A stretch of DNA of 64,000 bases, taken from positions 1 to 64,000 of the forward strand of contig CAYNRX010000005.1 of the NCBI GenBank assembly GCA_964399965.1, given 5' to 3'. Positions 41,509 to 50,251 of this stretch are shown here, piece after piece (position 1 is the first letter of the stretch; every line of letters starts with the position of its first letter). The notes below the pieces were generated by a model. The model saw only the letters and a program-made list of their open reading frames with translations. It ran no database searches and was not told where the DNA came from. The DNA is from UBA1381 sp964399965 (GTDB lineage Bacteria > Bacillota > Clostridia > UBA1381). Position numbers and translations under genes: made by a program.

Positions 41509-41539
41509 AACCGCCTGTATCGGTGGTATACAGGCGGTT
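41509..41539 (-). terminator. Terminator of the sigma/anti-sigma operon (CCGCCTGTAT family)
   Basis: AACCGCCTGTAT and ATACAGGCGGTT, perfect 12-bp stem, 7-nt loop, 20 nt past the stop at 41560. Confidence 0.72.
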
Positions 41540-41559
41540 TGCTTCGCGGTATATATGCT

Positions 41560-42420
41560 TTACTTCATACTCTCAGCCGCTTCTATCAGAGCGTCGCCGG
41601 TAATGTTCCCCTGCGCGCTGATGTTGTAGGAAGCTCCGTTCTCCTCCCAGTCTATGGTATCATCACCAATGATAACGGCTTTATTTCCGTTTACCGTCAC
41701 CTCGCGGATCTCCTCGTCGGTGCCCATGCTGAAGGCAGTCTCATCGTTTAGTATCCTCTGGTGCGAATACAGCGGCTTGCCGGTCTGTGTATTCCGGTAT
41801 TCAAGCATTAAGTAATCTCCGCTTACCGAGCCATCGTCTTTTGTATACAGCTCCGCTTTTACAAATTCATAGCCCGGCGTATCAAGACGCTTCATCTCAA
41901 AATCAAGATACTGCTGCACCTCGTCTATATTGCTGACGCTGAATATGCCTTCCTGGATGTCTGCACCGTTCTCTCCGACCATCTTGACTATCGTGCCATC
42001 ATCGAGCATTACCTCGGAGGCCTCCGTGATCTTAACAAGCTCTCCCTCGCTGTCCTTGACATAATACTCGCTGCCGTCCGTTGGCACCTTTTCAAGGGCG
42101 TTCCCGTTTTCATCGTATGCGGTAATGCCCTCCGGCTCCGGCAGCCCTTCATACTGGGCGTACTGGTTGGAACCGGTGGAGATCATTTTTATCAGATTTT
42201 CCACAAGCTCCTGTGCAAACGCCGTCTGTGACAGCAATGCTGCCGAGCAGGCCACGCAGGCCGCTATGGCTCCTATCTTTCTCCAATTCTTCCCCTTTTT
42301 CCTGATACTCTTCTTTATATTGTCCTTCATTATTTTGCGCTCCATATCCGTCAATTCCTCCTGCTCATACATCTCAAGCTCCAGCTTGGTCTCGTTTAAT
42401 ATATCGTACTCATTCCGCAT
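41560..42420 (-). CDS. Putative anti-sigma factor with C-terminal DUF4367
   Basis: 286 residues from the ATG at 42420 (AGAGGTGAGC upstream). Cytoplasmic acidic N-terminus (MYEQEELTDMERKIM), a basic stretch, one membrane helix (IGAIAACVACSAALLSQTAFA, about 54-75) and an extracellular part with KVPTDGSEYYVKDSEGELVK, ending in DUF4367 (TIDWEENGASYNIS...DALIEAAESMK). The stop of the ECF sigma gene overlaps its start by 11 nt. By position and topology it should hold the sigma factor at the membrane and release it on an envelope signal. No zinc-binding anti-sigma motif is visible. Confidence 0.82.
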   Translation of the reverse strand: MRNEYDILNETKLELEMYEQEELTDMERKIMKDNIKKSIRKKGKNWRKIGAIAACVACSAALLSQTAFAQELVENLIKMISTGSNQYAQYEGLPEPEGITAYDENGNALEKVPTDGSEYYVKDSEGELVKITEASEVMLDDGTIVKMVGENGADIQEGIFSVSNIDEVQQYLDFEMKRLDTPGYEFVKAELYTKDDGSVSGDYLMLEYRNTQTGKPLYSHQRILNDETAFSMGTDEEIREVTVNGNKAVIIGDDTIDWEENGASYNISAQGNITGDALIEAAESMK

Positions 42421-42970
42421 GACGCTCACCTCTTGAAAATTGTGCATACTCCCTAAGCCGCTTTCTTCCCCGTGACAGCCTGTTGTATACGGCGGACGGT
42501 TTTATTCCGCTCTCCTCCGAGATCTCCTCCACTGACTTCCCGCCGAGATAATGCTTTAGAAATATCTGCCTGTCGCGCATCTTTAAGCAGCTTAAAAGCT
42601 CCTCGCACTCCTCCGACAGCTCCCTTTTTAAAACAGTAGTCTCCGGGCTTTCACCCGATGGCATATTCTCATCAAGCTCTTCGGTAAATCCTTCGCGGAT
42701 AAAGCGGCGTTTATAATCTATGCATCTGTACTTCGTCACCGCTCCTATCCAGTTTTTCAGCGAGCTTTTCTCCGGATCAAAACGGGAAATGTTGTTCCAG
42801 ACCGCAAGCAGCACGTCATTTACACATTCATCCCAGCAGGCGGAAAAATCCTTCAGATGATAGCGCACTATACTCCGTATCAATCCGCCGTACCGGTCAA
42901 CTACATATTCTATCGCCGTCTCGTTTTTTGCTTTTAACTCCCGGACAACATTCTCGTCCGTTATTTTCAC
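42410..42970 (-). CDS. ECF-type RNA polymerase sigma factor
   Basis: 186 residues starting at GTG. Region 2 (GLIRSIVRYHLKDFSACWDECVNDVLLAVWNNISRFD; NWIGAVTKYRCIDYKRR) and region 4 (LLSCLKMRDRQIFLKHYLGGKSVEEISEESGIKPSAVYNRLSRGRKRL) are clear, joined by a short acidic linker. It directs RNA polymerase to promoters of an unknown stress regulon and forms an operon with the membrane anti-sigma protein. A sigma-A-like promoter lies upstream. Confidence 0.93.
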   Translation of the reverse strand: MKITDENVVRELKAKNETAIEYVVDRYGGLIRSIVRYHLKDFSACWDECVNDVLLAVWNNISRFDPEKSSLKNWIGAVTKYRCIDYKRRFIREGFTEELDENMPSGESPETTVLKRELSEECEELLSCLKMRDRQIFLKHYLGGKSVEEISEESGIKPSAVYNRLSRGRKRLREYAQFSRGERHAE

Positions 42971-43030
42971 CGTAAGTCACCAGCTTTCCTTGATCGTTTT
43001 TGAAGCGCTTCTATTATTTATTACGTTTCT

Positions 43031-43058
43031 ATTATATCATTATCTATCATTTTTTCAA
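43031..43058 (-). promoter_or_regulatory. Promoter of the ECF sigma operon
   Basis: Minus strand TTGAAA (43053-43058), 16-bp spacer, TATAAT (43031-43036). A GAAGCGCTTC palindrome follows at 43002-43011 in the leader. Its -35 lies 9 bp from the divergent MarR -35. Confidence 0.6.
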
Positions 43059-43067
43059 CATTTTTTG

Positions 43068-43096
43068 TTGACAGGCAAAATTTTTTATGGTATAAT
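43068..43096 (+). promoter_or_regulatory. Consensus promoter of the marR-ABC exporter operon
   Basis: TTGACA, 17-bp spacer, TATAAT. Confidence 0.9.
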
Positions 43097-43103
43097 CATT
43101 CAA

Positions 43104-43132
43104 GTTGCGACCGCAACTGTTGCTTGTGCAAC
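43104..43132. promoter_or_regulatory. Twin MarR operator
   Basis: Two adjacent 14-bp inverted repeats, GTTGC-GACC-GCAAC (43104-43117) and GTTGC-TTGT-GCAAC (43119-43132), one base apart. They start 7 bp after the -10, covering the transcription start. Placement fits steric autorepression by the MarR protein encoded next. Confidence 0.72.
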
Positions 43133-43157
43133 AAAGATCACAGAAAGGATGATTACC

Positions 43158-43589
43158 TTGCCCTCTGTTATGAAAGGTATAAACGTATCCTCGCGCTGCG
43201 CCGAAGCCTACCGCAACGACCGGCTGGCAAAATACTCCCTTACCGGCAACCATTATGCCTATATCTTGAATATCTGCCGCAATCCCGGCATCTCGCAGGA
43301 TGAGCTGGCGCGGCTGATATACATAAATAAAAGCAACGTTGCCCGTCAGCTGGTCGTCCTGGAGAAAAACGGTTACGTCAGCCGCCGTCCCTCAAAGGAG
43401 GACAGACGCGTAACGCTGGTATTCCCCACCGAAAAGGCGAAGGAGGTCTTCCCCGTTATCCGTACGGTACTCGGCGAATGGAACAACTACATCACGGCCG
43501 ACTTTACCGAAGAGGAAAAGAAGCTGCTTTCGGGGATGATAGAAAAAATAACAGCAAGATCGACAGCGTATCTGGAGGAGAGAAAATGA
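43158..43589 (+). CDS. MarR family transcriptional regulator
   Basis: 143 residues; TTG start at 43158 chosen because AAGGA lies 8 nt upstream. An ATG at 43149 touches its Shine-Dalgarno and the next ATG (43170) is too far. Winged helix: NHYAYILNICRNPGISQDELARLIYINKSNVARQLVVLEKNGYVSRRPSKEDRRVTLVFPTEKA, with dimerisation helices either side. Its stop overlaps the first ABC gene (ATGA). Probably autoregulates via the twin operator, releasing on a drug or toxic ligand. Confidence 0.92.
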   Translation: MPSVMKGINVSSRCAEAYRNDRLAKYSLTGNHYAYILNICRNPGISQDELARLIYINKSNVARQLVVLEKNGYVSRRPSKEDRRVTLVFPTEKAKEVFPVIRTVLGEWNNYITADFTEEEKKLLSGMIEKITARSTAYLEERK

Positions 43590-45295
43590 AACTGATATTT
43601 TCCTATCTGCGTCCGATGGCCTTAAGAATGGCCTTCGGCTTTGTGATAAAATGTATAGGCACGATCATGGATCTTTTCATCCCGTGGATATTGGCATATA
43701 TGATAGACACGATAGTACCGACCAGAAATTTACAGCTGATAATCTTTTGGGGCGTGATGATGCTCATATGCTCGGTCATTGCCGTCTGGGGGAACATCCG
43801 CGCCAATCGCACGGCATCGGCCGTTGCCCGCGACTGCACAAGGCGCGTTCGCCACGACCTTTTTTCCAGCATATCCTACCTGTCCTGCCGCCAGGTGGAT
43901 CGTTTCACGCTGCCCTCTTTAATATCGCGCCTTTCGACCGATACATACAATATCCACCAAATGGTGGGCATGATGCAGCGGCTAGGCGTACGCGCGCCTA
44001 TTCTGCTTTTCGGCGGCATCGTGATCACCTTCATGATGGAGCCTACACTGTCGCTTATCATGATCGGGGTAATGCCGTTTTTGGCGGTCGTGGTGTTCAG
44101 GGTATCTAAGAGAGGAGTGCCGCTTTACTCCAAATTGCAGGAGGGCATAGATATCATGGTGCGCACCGTCCGGGAAAACGCCGCCGGCATTCGCGTTATC
44201 AAGGCTCTTTCCAAGACCGGCTATGAGAAAAACCGCTTCGACCGCGTAAACCGCGAGGTCGTTGAACGCGAGAAAAAAGCAGGGATAAACATGGCTCTTT
44301 CCAACCCGGCGATGAATTTCTTCCTTAATATCGGCCTTACTCTCGTTATCCTGGCAGGGGCATTCCTGGTAAACGCCGGCATAGGCCAGGCCGGAGAGAT
44401 AATCGCCTTTATGACATATTTTACGATCATTTTGAACGCCCTTTTAAGTATAAACAGGATATTCATAATCTGCTCCAAGGGCAGCGCCTCCGCCGAAAGG
44501 ATACGCCAGATCATTGAAAGCAAAGAGGATATAAAGATACTGCCGCCGGATCACGAGGATTCGCCCTACCATATAACGTTTGAGCACGTCACCTTTTCCT
44601 ACGAAGGCGGAGGGAACGACCTCACCGATATATCGTTTTCCTTAAAGCGCGGCCAGACGCTGGGCATAATCGGCCCCACCGGCTGCGGAAAAACGACCAT
44701 CGTCCAGCTGCTCCTGCGCTTTTACGATGCAAATTCCGGTACGATACGCATAAACGGCGACAATATCCGCTCCATCCCCTCAGAGCAGCTGCACACGATG
44801 TTCGGGGTCTCGTTCCAAAACGATTTCCTTCTATCGGACACCATACGCGAAAATATCGACTTCGGCCGCAAGCTCGATGACAGCGAGATAGCCGAAGGGG
44901 CGGAGTATGCGCAGGCAATGGAGTTTATCGCCGGTATCAAGGGACGCTTCTCCCATATGCTCACAGCCAGGGGCACTAATCTTAGCGGCGGCCAGAAGCA
45001 GCGTCTCTTGATAAGCCGCGCACTGGCGGCCGATCCGGAGATACTCATCCTTGACGATTCCTCAAGCGCGCTCGATTACAAGACCGACGCTAACCTTCGC
45101 CGGGCTATCGATGAAAATTTCCGCAATACAACCTCGATAATCGTAGCCCAGCGCATAAGCTCCATCAAGCACGCCGATCACATAATCGTCCTTGACGATG
45201 GAAAGATCGTTGGCAGCGGCAAGCATGAGGAGCTTATAAAAACGTGTGAGGATTACAAGCTGATAGCAAGATCGCAGATGGGAGTGAACGAATAA
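43586..45295 (+). CDS. ABC exporter half-transporter, degenerate-site subunit
   Basis: 569 residues. Six membrane helices (about 1-310), then the nucleotide-binding domain: Walker A GPTGCGKTT, Q-loop VSFQND, signature LSGGQKQR, Walker B ILILDDSSSALD, and H-loop replaced (IVAQRISS, Gln instead of His). Asp replaces the catalytic Glu and Gln the switch His, as in the degenerate partner of heterodimeric exporters such as BmrC/TM287. Overlaps marR and the second subunit, so the pair should assemble as a heterodimeric multidrug or peptide exporter. Confidence 0.93.
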   Translation: MKLIFSYLRPMALRMAFGFVIKCIGTIMDLFIPWILAYMIDTIVPTRNLQLIIFWGVMMLICSVIAVWGNIRANRTASAVARDCTRRVRHDLFSSISYLSCRQVDRFTLPSLISRLSTDTYNIHQMVGMMQRLGVRAPILLFGGIVITFMMEPTLSLIMIGVMPFLAVVVFRVSKRGVPLYSKLQEGIDIMVRTVRENAAGIRVIKALSKTGYEKNRFDRVNREVVEREKKAGINMALSNPAMNFFLNIGLTLVILAGAFLVNAGIGQAGEIIAFMTYFTIILNALLSINRIFIICSKGSASAERIRQIIESKEDIKILPPDHEDSPYHITFEHVTFSYEGGGNDLTDISFSLKRGQTLGIIGPTGCGKTTIVQLLLRFYDANSGTIRINGDNIRSIPSEQLHTMFGVSFQNDFLLSDTIRENIDFGRKLDDSEIAEGAEYAQAMEFIAGIKGRFSHMLTARGTNLSGGQKQRLLISRALAADPEILILDDSSSALDYKTDANLRRAIDENFRNTTSIIVAQRISSIKHADHIIVLDDGKIVGSGKHEELIKTCEDYKLIARSQMGVNE

Positions 45296-47040
45296 TGAAG
45301 CGCAAAGGAAAAAAATTCGTCATAACGCGGCTTTGGGGCTACATCAGCCGCTACAAGCTCTACCTGTTCTCGGCCGCCGCGCTGACTGTGGTGAGCAACG
45401 TACTGGCTCTTGCCGGGCCGATGCTTTCGGGAAAGGCGGTAGACGCAATAGAACCGGGAGCAGGACATGTCATATTTTCGCAGGTGTTCTTTTTCTGCGC
45501 GGTCATGGCCGTATTTTATGTGGTTTCCTCCGTGCTTTCCTACGCCCTGTCGGTGCTGATGATACATTTCAGCCAAAAAATAGTTTACCAGATGAGGAAG
45601 GATCTGTTCGATAAGCTGCTGGATCTGCCGGTGAGCTTCTTTGACACCCACAAGACAGGCGATATTATAAGCCGCATATCCTACGATATCGACACTGTAA
45701 ACGCCTCTCTCTCCAGCGACCTTTTACAGATATGCACCAGTATCATCACTGTCGGAGGCTCCTTTTTGGGGATGCTGTTCATCTCGCCGAAAATGCTCTT
45801 GATCTTCGCTGTGACCGTCCCGGCAACCGTTATATTCACCAAGCTGCGCACGGCCAAGGTAAGGCCGCTGTTTAGGATGCGGTCGAAAAAGCTGGGGGAG
45901 CTGAACGGATTCGTTGAGGAAATGACCTCCGGGCTTAAAACGGTCAAGGCCTACCACCAGGAGGAAACGATGATCGGCCGCTTTGACGCTGTAAACGACG
46001 ACGCCGTCGAAGCCTATTACAACGCCGATTACTACGGCAGCACCGTCGGCCCCTCGGTAAATTTTATAAATAACATCTCGCTGACGCTTGTGAGCACCTT
46101 CGGAGCGATACTGTACCTGTTCGGGATGATGTCGCTGGGCGATATTTCCGCCTTTGTAATGTACTCGCGCAAATTCTCCGGGCCGATAAACGAGGCGGCC
46201 AATATCATCAGCGAGCTGCAGTCGGCCTTTGCCGCAGCTGAGAGGGTCTTTGCCATGATAGACGAGCTCCCGGAAAAGGCCGATGTGCCGGGTGCGCTGC
46301 GCCTTGAAAACGTACGCGGCGAGGTAGAGGTGTCGCACGTCAAATTTGGCTACGACCCGGGGCGGACCATCCTCCACGATTTCAGCATGAAAGCAGAGCC
46401 CGGCAGCCTCATCGCCGTTGTCGGCCCTACGGGAGCCGGCAAGACCACGCTTATAAACCTTTTGATGCGCTTTTACGATCCCGATGAGGGTACGATAACG
46501 GTAGACGGCCACGATATAACAGAAGTGACGCGCGAGAGCCTGCGTCTTGCCTATACGATGGTATTGCAGGATACCTGGCTGTTCTCCGGTACGATATATG
46601 AAAATATCGCCTATGGGGCGGAAGGCGTTGGCCGTGAGGAGGTCGTAGCCGCCGCTAAAAAGGTCAAGATACATAACTACATAATGTCTCTGCCGGACGG
46701 CTACGATACAGTCCTCAGTGATGAAGGCGTAAATATTTCCAAGGGACAAAAGCAGCTGATGACGATAGCGCGGGCGATGCTCTCACACTCCAGTATGCTT
46801 ATCCTTGACGAGGCCACCTCCAACGTCGACACGCGCACGGAGCTGCAGATACAGGAGTCGATGCGGCTTCTGATGGAGGATAAGACCTGCTTCGTTATCG
46901 CCCACAGGCTTTCAACGATACAAAACGCCGACCTGATACTCGTCATACGCGACGGAGACATCGCCGAACAGGGCACTCACGAGGAGCTGCTCAGAAAAAA
47001 CGGCGTTTACGCCCAGCTTTACAATTCGCAGTTCGCCTGA
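45295..47040 (+). CDS. ABC exporter half-transporter, catalytically complete subunit
   Basis: 581 residues; ATG shares one base with the preceding stop. Six membrane helices then an intact nucleotide-binding domain: GPTGAGKTT, VLQDTWLF, ISKGQKQLMTIARAML (signature LSGGQ changed to ISKGQ), LILDEATSNVD with catalytic Glu, and VIAHRLST with switch His. This division (intact Walker B here, altered signature) complements the degenerate partner and gives one active ATP site. Substrate unknown. Confidence 0.93.
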   Translation: MKRKGKKFVITRLWGYISRYKLYLFSAAALTVVSNVLALAGPMLSGKAVDAIEPGAGHVIFSQVFFFCAVMAVFYVVSSVLSYALSVLMIHFSQKIVYQMRKDLFDKLLDLPVSFFDTHKTGDIISRISYDIDTVNASLSSDLLQICTSIITVGGSFLGMLFISPKMLLIFAVTVPATVIFTKLRTAKVRPLFRMRSKKLGELNGFVEEMTSGLKTVKAYHQEETMIGRFDAVNDDAVEAYYNADYYGSTVGPSVNFINNISLTLVSTFGAILYLFGMMSLGDISAFVMYSRKFSGPINEAANIISELQSAFAAAERVFAMIDELPEKADVPGALRLENVRGEVEVSHVKFGYDPGRTILHDFSMKAEPGSLIAVVGPTGAGKTTLINLLMRFYDPDEGTITVDGHDITEVTRESLRLAYTMVLQDTWLFSGTIYENIAYGAEGVGREEVVAAAKKVKIHNYIMSLPDGYDTVLSDEGVNISKGQKQLMTIARAMLSHSSMLILDEATSNVDTRTELQIQESMRLLMEDKTCFVIAHRLSTIQNADLILVIRDGDIAEQGTHEELLRKNGVYAQLYNSQFA

Positions 47041-47148
47041 TAAGGGAATGCGCAATGGACTATAATAACAAAGTATCGGGGCAAGAATTATACAGCAGAA
47101 CCGCTGATTACGGCAAACGGGGATTAAGGTGTTTTTTCCGGAAAGGTA

Positions 47149-47177
47149 TTGACTTTTCCGGATTTTTTTTATACAAT
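47149..47177 (+). promoter_or_regulatory. Sigma-A promoter of glyS
   Basis: TTGACT, 17-bp spacer, TACAAT. It lies within an imperfect TTTTCCGGAAA/CTTTTCCGG repeat. The leader (about 40 nt) is too short for a T-box. Confidence 0.78.
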
Positions 47178-47221
47178 AGTAATATATGTAATACAAGTTT
47201 AGCCGAAAGGAAGATAACAGT

Positions 47222-48616
47222 ATGAAAAACAGCGAAAAAACAATGGACAAGATCGTAGCTCTTTGCAAGGGCAGAGGATATATCTACCCAGGCAGCGAGA
47301 TCTACGGCGGTCTTGCAAATACATGGGATTACGGCCCCTTAGGCGTTGAGTTTAAAAACAACGTTAAAAAGGCCTGGTGGAAGAAATTCATACAGGAGTC
47401 GCAGTATAACGTAGGCATCGACTGCGCCATCCTGATGAATCCCAAAACCTGGGTCGCTTCCGGCCATGTGGGCGGCTTTTCCGACCCGCTGATGGACTGT
47501 AAGGAATGTAAATCGCGTCACCGTGCCGACAAGCTGATCGAGGATTACGCCCACGAGCACGGCGAGGACGTTACCGTTGACGGCTGGAGCAAGGAAAAGA
47601 TGGTGGAATACATCAAGGAAAACAACATTCCCTGCCCCGACTGCGGCAAGCATAATTTCACCGATATACGCGAGTTTAACCTCATGTTCAAGACGTTTCA
47701 GGGCGTTACCGAGGATTCCTCGGCTACAGTATATCTGCGTCCGGAGACTGCCCAGGGTATATTCGTAAACTTCAAGAACGTACAGCGCACAAGCCGCAAA
47801 AAGATACCTTTCGGCATCGGCCAGATCGGCAAATCGTTCAGAAATGAAATAACCCCCGGCAACTTCACCTTCCGCACGCGCGAGTTTGAACAGATGGAGC
47901 TGGAATTTTTCTGCGAACCGGGCACTGACCTGGAATGGTTCAAATACTGGAAGGAATACTGCATGAACTTCCTGCTCTCCCTGGGCATCAAGGAGGAAAA
48001 TGTACGCTTCCGCGACCATTCGCCGGAGGAGCTTTCGCACTACTCCAACGCCACTACCGATATAGAGTTTGTATTCCCCTTCGGCTGGGGCGAGCTTTGG
48101 GGCATCGCCGACCGGACGGATTTTGACCTTAAACAGCATCAGGAATTTTCCGGCGAAAGCATGGAATACATCGATCCTGCCGACAATAAGAAAAGATACG
48201 TTCCCTACTGCATAGAGCCGTCGCTGGGCGCAGACCGTGTTGCATTGGCATTTTTGGTAGAGGCGTACGATGAGGAGGAGCTTGAGGGCGGCGATTCACG
48301 TACCGTTCTTCATCTGCACCCGGCACTGGCTCCGGTGAAAGCCGCTGTTCTGCCTCTTTCAAAGAAGCTGGGCGACAAGGCCGGAGAGGTATACCAAATG
48401 CTCCTAAAGCAGTTTAACGTTGAATATGACGAAGCCGGTTCCATCGGCAAGCGGTATCGCCGCCAGGATGAGATCGGTACGCCTTGGTGCATAACGTTCG
48501 ATTTTGATTCCCTTGAGGATAACGCCGTCACCGTCCGCGACCGCGACACCATGACGCAGGAAAGGGTAAAGATAGAGGATCTTGTAGACTTCATCAGCTC
48601 TAAGCTGGAATTTTGA
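47222..48616 (+). CDS. glyS: Glycyl-tRNA synthetase, single-chain (GRS1) type
   Basis: 464 residues, class II synthetase of the eukaryote/Gram-positive alpha2 type and not the alpha2beta2 GlyQS. Motifs: GFVYPGSEIYGGLANTWDYGPLG-type N-terminus, LRPETAQGIFVNF, IGKSFRNEITPGNFTFRTREFEQMELEFF (motif 2), EPSLGADRVALAFL (motif 3) and a C-terminal anticodon-binding domain. Zinc-like Cys in MDCKEC and CPDC. Confidence 0.97.
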   Translation: MKNSEKTMDKIVALCKGRGYIYPGSEIYGGLANTWDYGPLGVEFKNNVKKAWWKKFIQESQYNVGIDCAILMNPKTWVASGHVGGFSDPLMDCKECKSRHRADKLIEDYAHEHGEDVTVDGWSKEKMVEYIKENNIPCPDCGKHNFTDIREFNLMFKTFQGVTEDSSATVYLRPETAQGIFVNFKNVQRTSRKKIPFGIGQIGKSFRNEITPGNFTFRTREFEQMELEFFCEPGTDLEWFKYWKEYCMNFLLSLGIKEENVRFRDHSPEELSHYSNATTDIEFVFPFGWGELWGIADRTDFDLKQHQEFSGESMEYIDPADNKKRYVPYCIEPSLGADRVALAFLVEAYDEEELEGGDSRTVLHLHPALAPVKAAVLPLSKKLGDKAGEVYQMLLKQFNVEYDEAGSIGKRYRRQDEIGTPWCITFDFDSLEDNAVTVRDRDTMTQERVKIEDLVDFISSKLEF

Positions 48617-48636
48617 TCATACAGAGGTCAACACCT

Positions 48637-49368
48637 ATGAACCGAAAAATTGTGTTCCTCATTTCCATCGGTGCGGCCGCCGTTCTTGCGGCTGCACTGA
48701 TCCTTTGTATGCAGCAGGATACGCTTAAGATGTTAGTGCAGACAGAGCATTTTGAGGTGTTCTGTGCCGATAACGATGTACAATCAGCAGAAGCGGTTGC
48801 CGGCATATTGGAAAATAACTACGGAAAGATAACCTCCGACCTGGACGCAGAGCCCTCGGAAAAATGCCGCCTTATGATTTATCCGGATATAGACTCCTTC
48901 CACAAGGCTATAGGCTATGATGATGCGCCCGACTGGCTGGCAGGGACGGCGGACGGCAATACTCTGCATATGGTTTCTCCCGCCAATCCCGGTTCCGCCC
49001 ATTCTTACGGGGATATAATGTTTGTTGCCGTGCACGAATTTGTACATATCGTAGTTGATGAAATAAACAGCGAGGTTCCCGTTTTCCTAAACGAAGGCGT
49101 CGCCGCCTACGAGGCCGGACAATCCTCCGGCGTTATGGCACGGGTGCAACAGGCTTTAACAAACGATACCTTTCCCACTGTCAAGGAGCTGGAAACGCTC
49201 AGTCCCGATAACGGTTTGTACCAGTTCGCCTATGCATTTGTCGACTACATCATAGACACATACGGCATGGAAAAGCTGACAGAATTTATCAGAACGCCGT
49301 CTGTGGAAGCTGTATTTGGCGTGAGCGAAGAGGATCTTAGCTCTGCCTGGCGGCAGTCTTATATATGA
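48637..49368 (+). CDS. Membrane-anchored gluzincin-like metallopeptidase (MA-like)
   Basis: 243 residues from the ATG at 48637 (AGAGGTC upstream). An N-terminal helix (IVFLISIGAAAVLAAALIL) exports or anchors it. Zinc motif VAVHEFVHIVVDE (HExxH) followed 16 residues on by FLNEGVAAYEAG (third ligand Glu), the layout of peptidase MA/gluzincins. Residues 70-150 resemble the peptidase-MA prodomain-like cap. Substrate unknown. Between glyS and ksgA on the same strand. Confidence 0.82.
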   Translation: MNRKIVFLISIGAAAVLAAALILCMQQDTLKMLVQTEHFEVFCADNDVQSAEAVAGILENNYGKITSDLDAEPSEKCRLMIYPDIDSFHKAIGYDDAPDWLAGTADGNTLHMVSPANPGSAHSYGDIMFVAVHEFVHIVVDEINSEVPVFLNEGVAAYEAGQSSGVMARVQQALTNDTFPTVKELETLSPDNGLYQFAYAFVDYIIDTYGMEKLTEFIRTPSVEAVFGVSEEDLSSAWRQSYI

Positions 49369-49378
49369 AGGAGCGCCT

Positions 49379-50251
49379 ATGGACTTAACATCGCCCAAAA
49401 CTGTCCGGCAGCTGTGCCGTCAGTTTGATTTCACTTTCAAAAAAGGGCTGGGGCAGAATTTCCTGACCTCGCAGCAGATAATAGACGCCGTGGCCGAAGC
49501 CGCCTGCCCTAATGGAGGAAGCGTTGTGGAAATAGGCCCCGGCTTCGGTGTGCTCACTGCCGCTTTATGCCGCCGGGCAAAAAAGGTCGTTTCGGTGGAG
49601 ATAGACGAAAGGCTTCTGCCGGTGCTCCGGTATACGCTTGCGGAATTTGACAACGTGGAAATAATAAACAATGATATAATGAAAACCGATCTTAAAAAGC
49701 TCGTAGCTGATCATTTCGGCAGCGAGCCGGTGAGCGCGGCGGCAAATCTGCCTTATTATATCACTACCCCCGTTATAGCCAAGCTGCTTGAATCACGTCT
49801 GCCGTTTGAGCATATCGTGGTCATGGTGCAGAAAGAGGTCGCCCAGCGGCTGTGCGCCTCTCCGGGAACGAAGGAATACGGGGCGATCTCTGTGATGTGC
49901 CAGTATTATTCTAAACCCCAGATCATTGCCAAGGTCCCGGCCGGGCTTTTCGTGCCGCCGCCCAAGGTCGATTCTGCGGTACTGTCTATGACGCCGTTTA
50001 AAGAGCCGCCGGTAAACGTCCGGTCGGAGAAACTGTTTTTCCGAACGGTAAAGGCGGCCTTTTCCCAAAGGCGCAAGACGCTTGCAAACTGCATAAGCTC
50101 CGGCTTCTCCCTTTCCAAGGAAGATGCTTCGTCCGTGCTGGCCAATGCGGGCGTCGTTCCCTCGCGACGCGGAGAAACGCTTTCTCTTGAGGAATTTGCC
50201 CTTATCGCTGATTCTGTTTTCGATTTTACCGGAGGTGAAAATATTGGCTAA
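49379..50251 (+). CDS. rsmA: 16S rRNA (adenine1518/1519-N6)-dimethyltransferase KsgA
   Basis: 290 residues. Dimethylates two adenines in helix 45 late in 30S assembly. Motifs: KKGLGQNFLTSQQIID, VVEIGPGFGVLTAAL (SAM), VSVEIDERLLP, NNDIMK and AANLPYYITTPVI (NLPY). GGAG precedes the ATG 10 nt after the peptidase gene. The C-terminal 5 codons overlap the XRE gene. Confidence 0.97.
   Translation: MDLTSPKTVRQLCRQFDFTFKKGLGQNFLTSQQIIDAVAEAACPNGGSVVEIGPGFGVLTAALCRRAKKVVSVEIDERLLPVLRYTLAEFDNVEIINNDIMKTDLKKLVADHFGSEPVSAAANLPYYITTPVIAKLLESRLPFEHIVVMVQKEVAQRLCASPGTKEYGAISVMCQYYSKPQIIAKVPAGLFVPPPKVDSAVLSMTPFKEPPVNVRSEKLFFRTVKAAFSQRRKTLANCISSGFSLSKEDASSVLANAGVVPSRRGETLSLEEFALIADSVFDFTGGENIG

Noticed and set aside
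42990..43157. Longer MarR start upstream of 43158
   Set aside because: The frame would cover the MarR promoter and operator; the hydrophobic leader is not part of MarR proteins.
47041..47221. T-box leader before glyS
   Set aside because: The promoter lies about 45 nt from the ATG, leaving no space for specifier and antiterminator stems.
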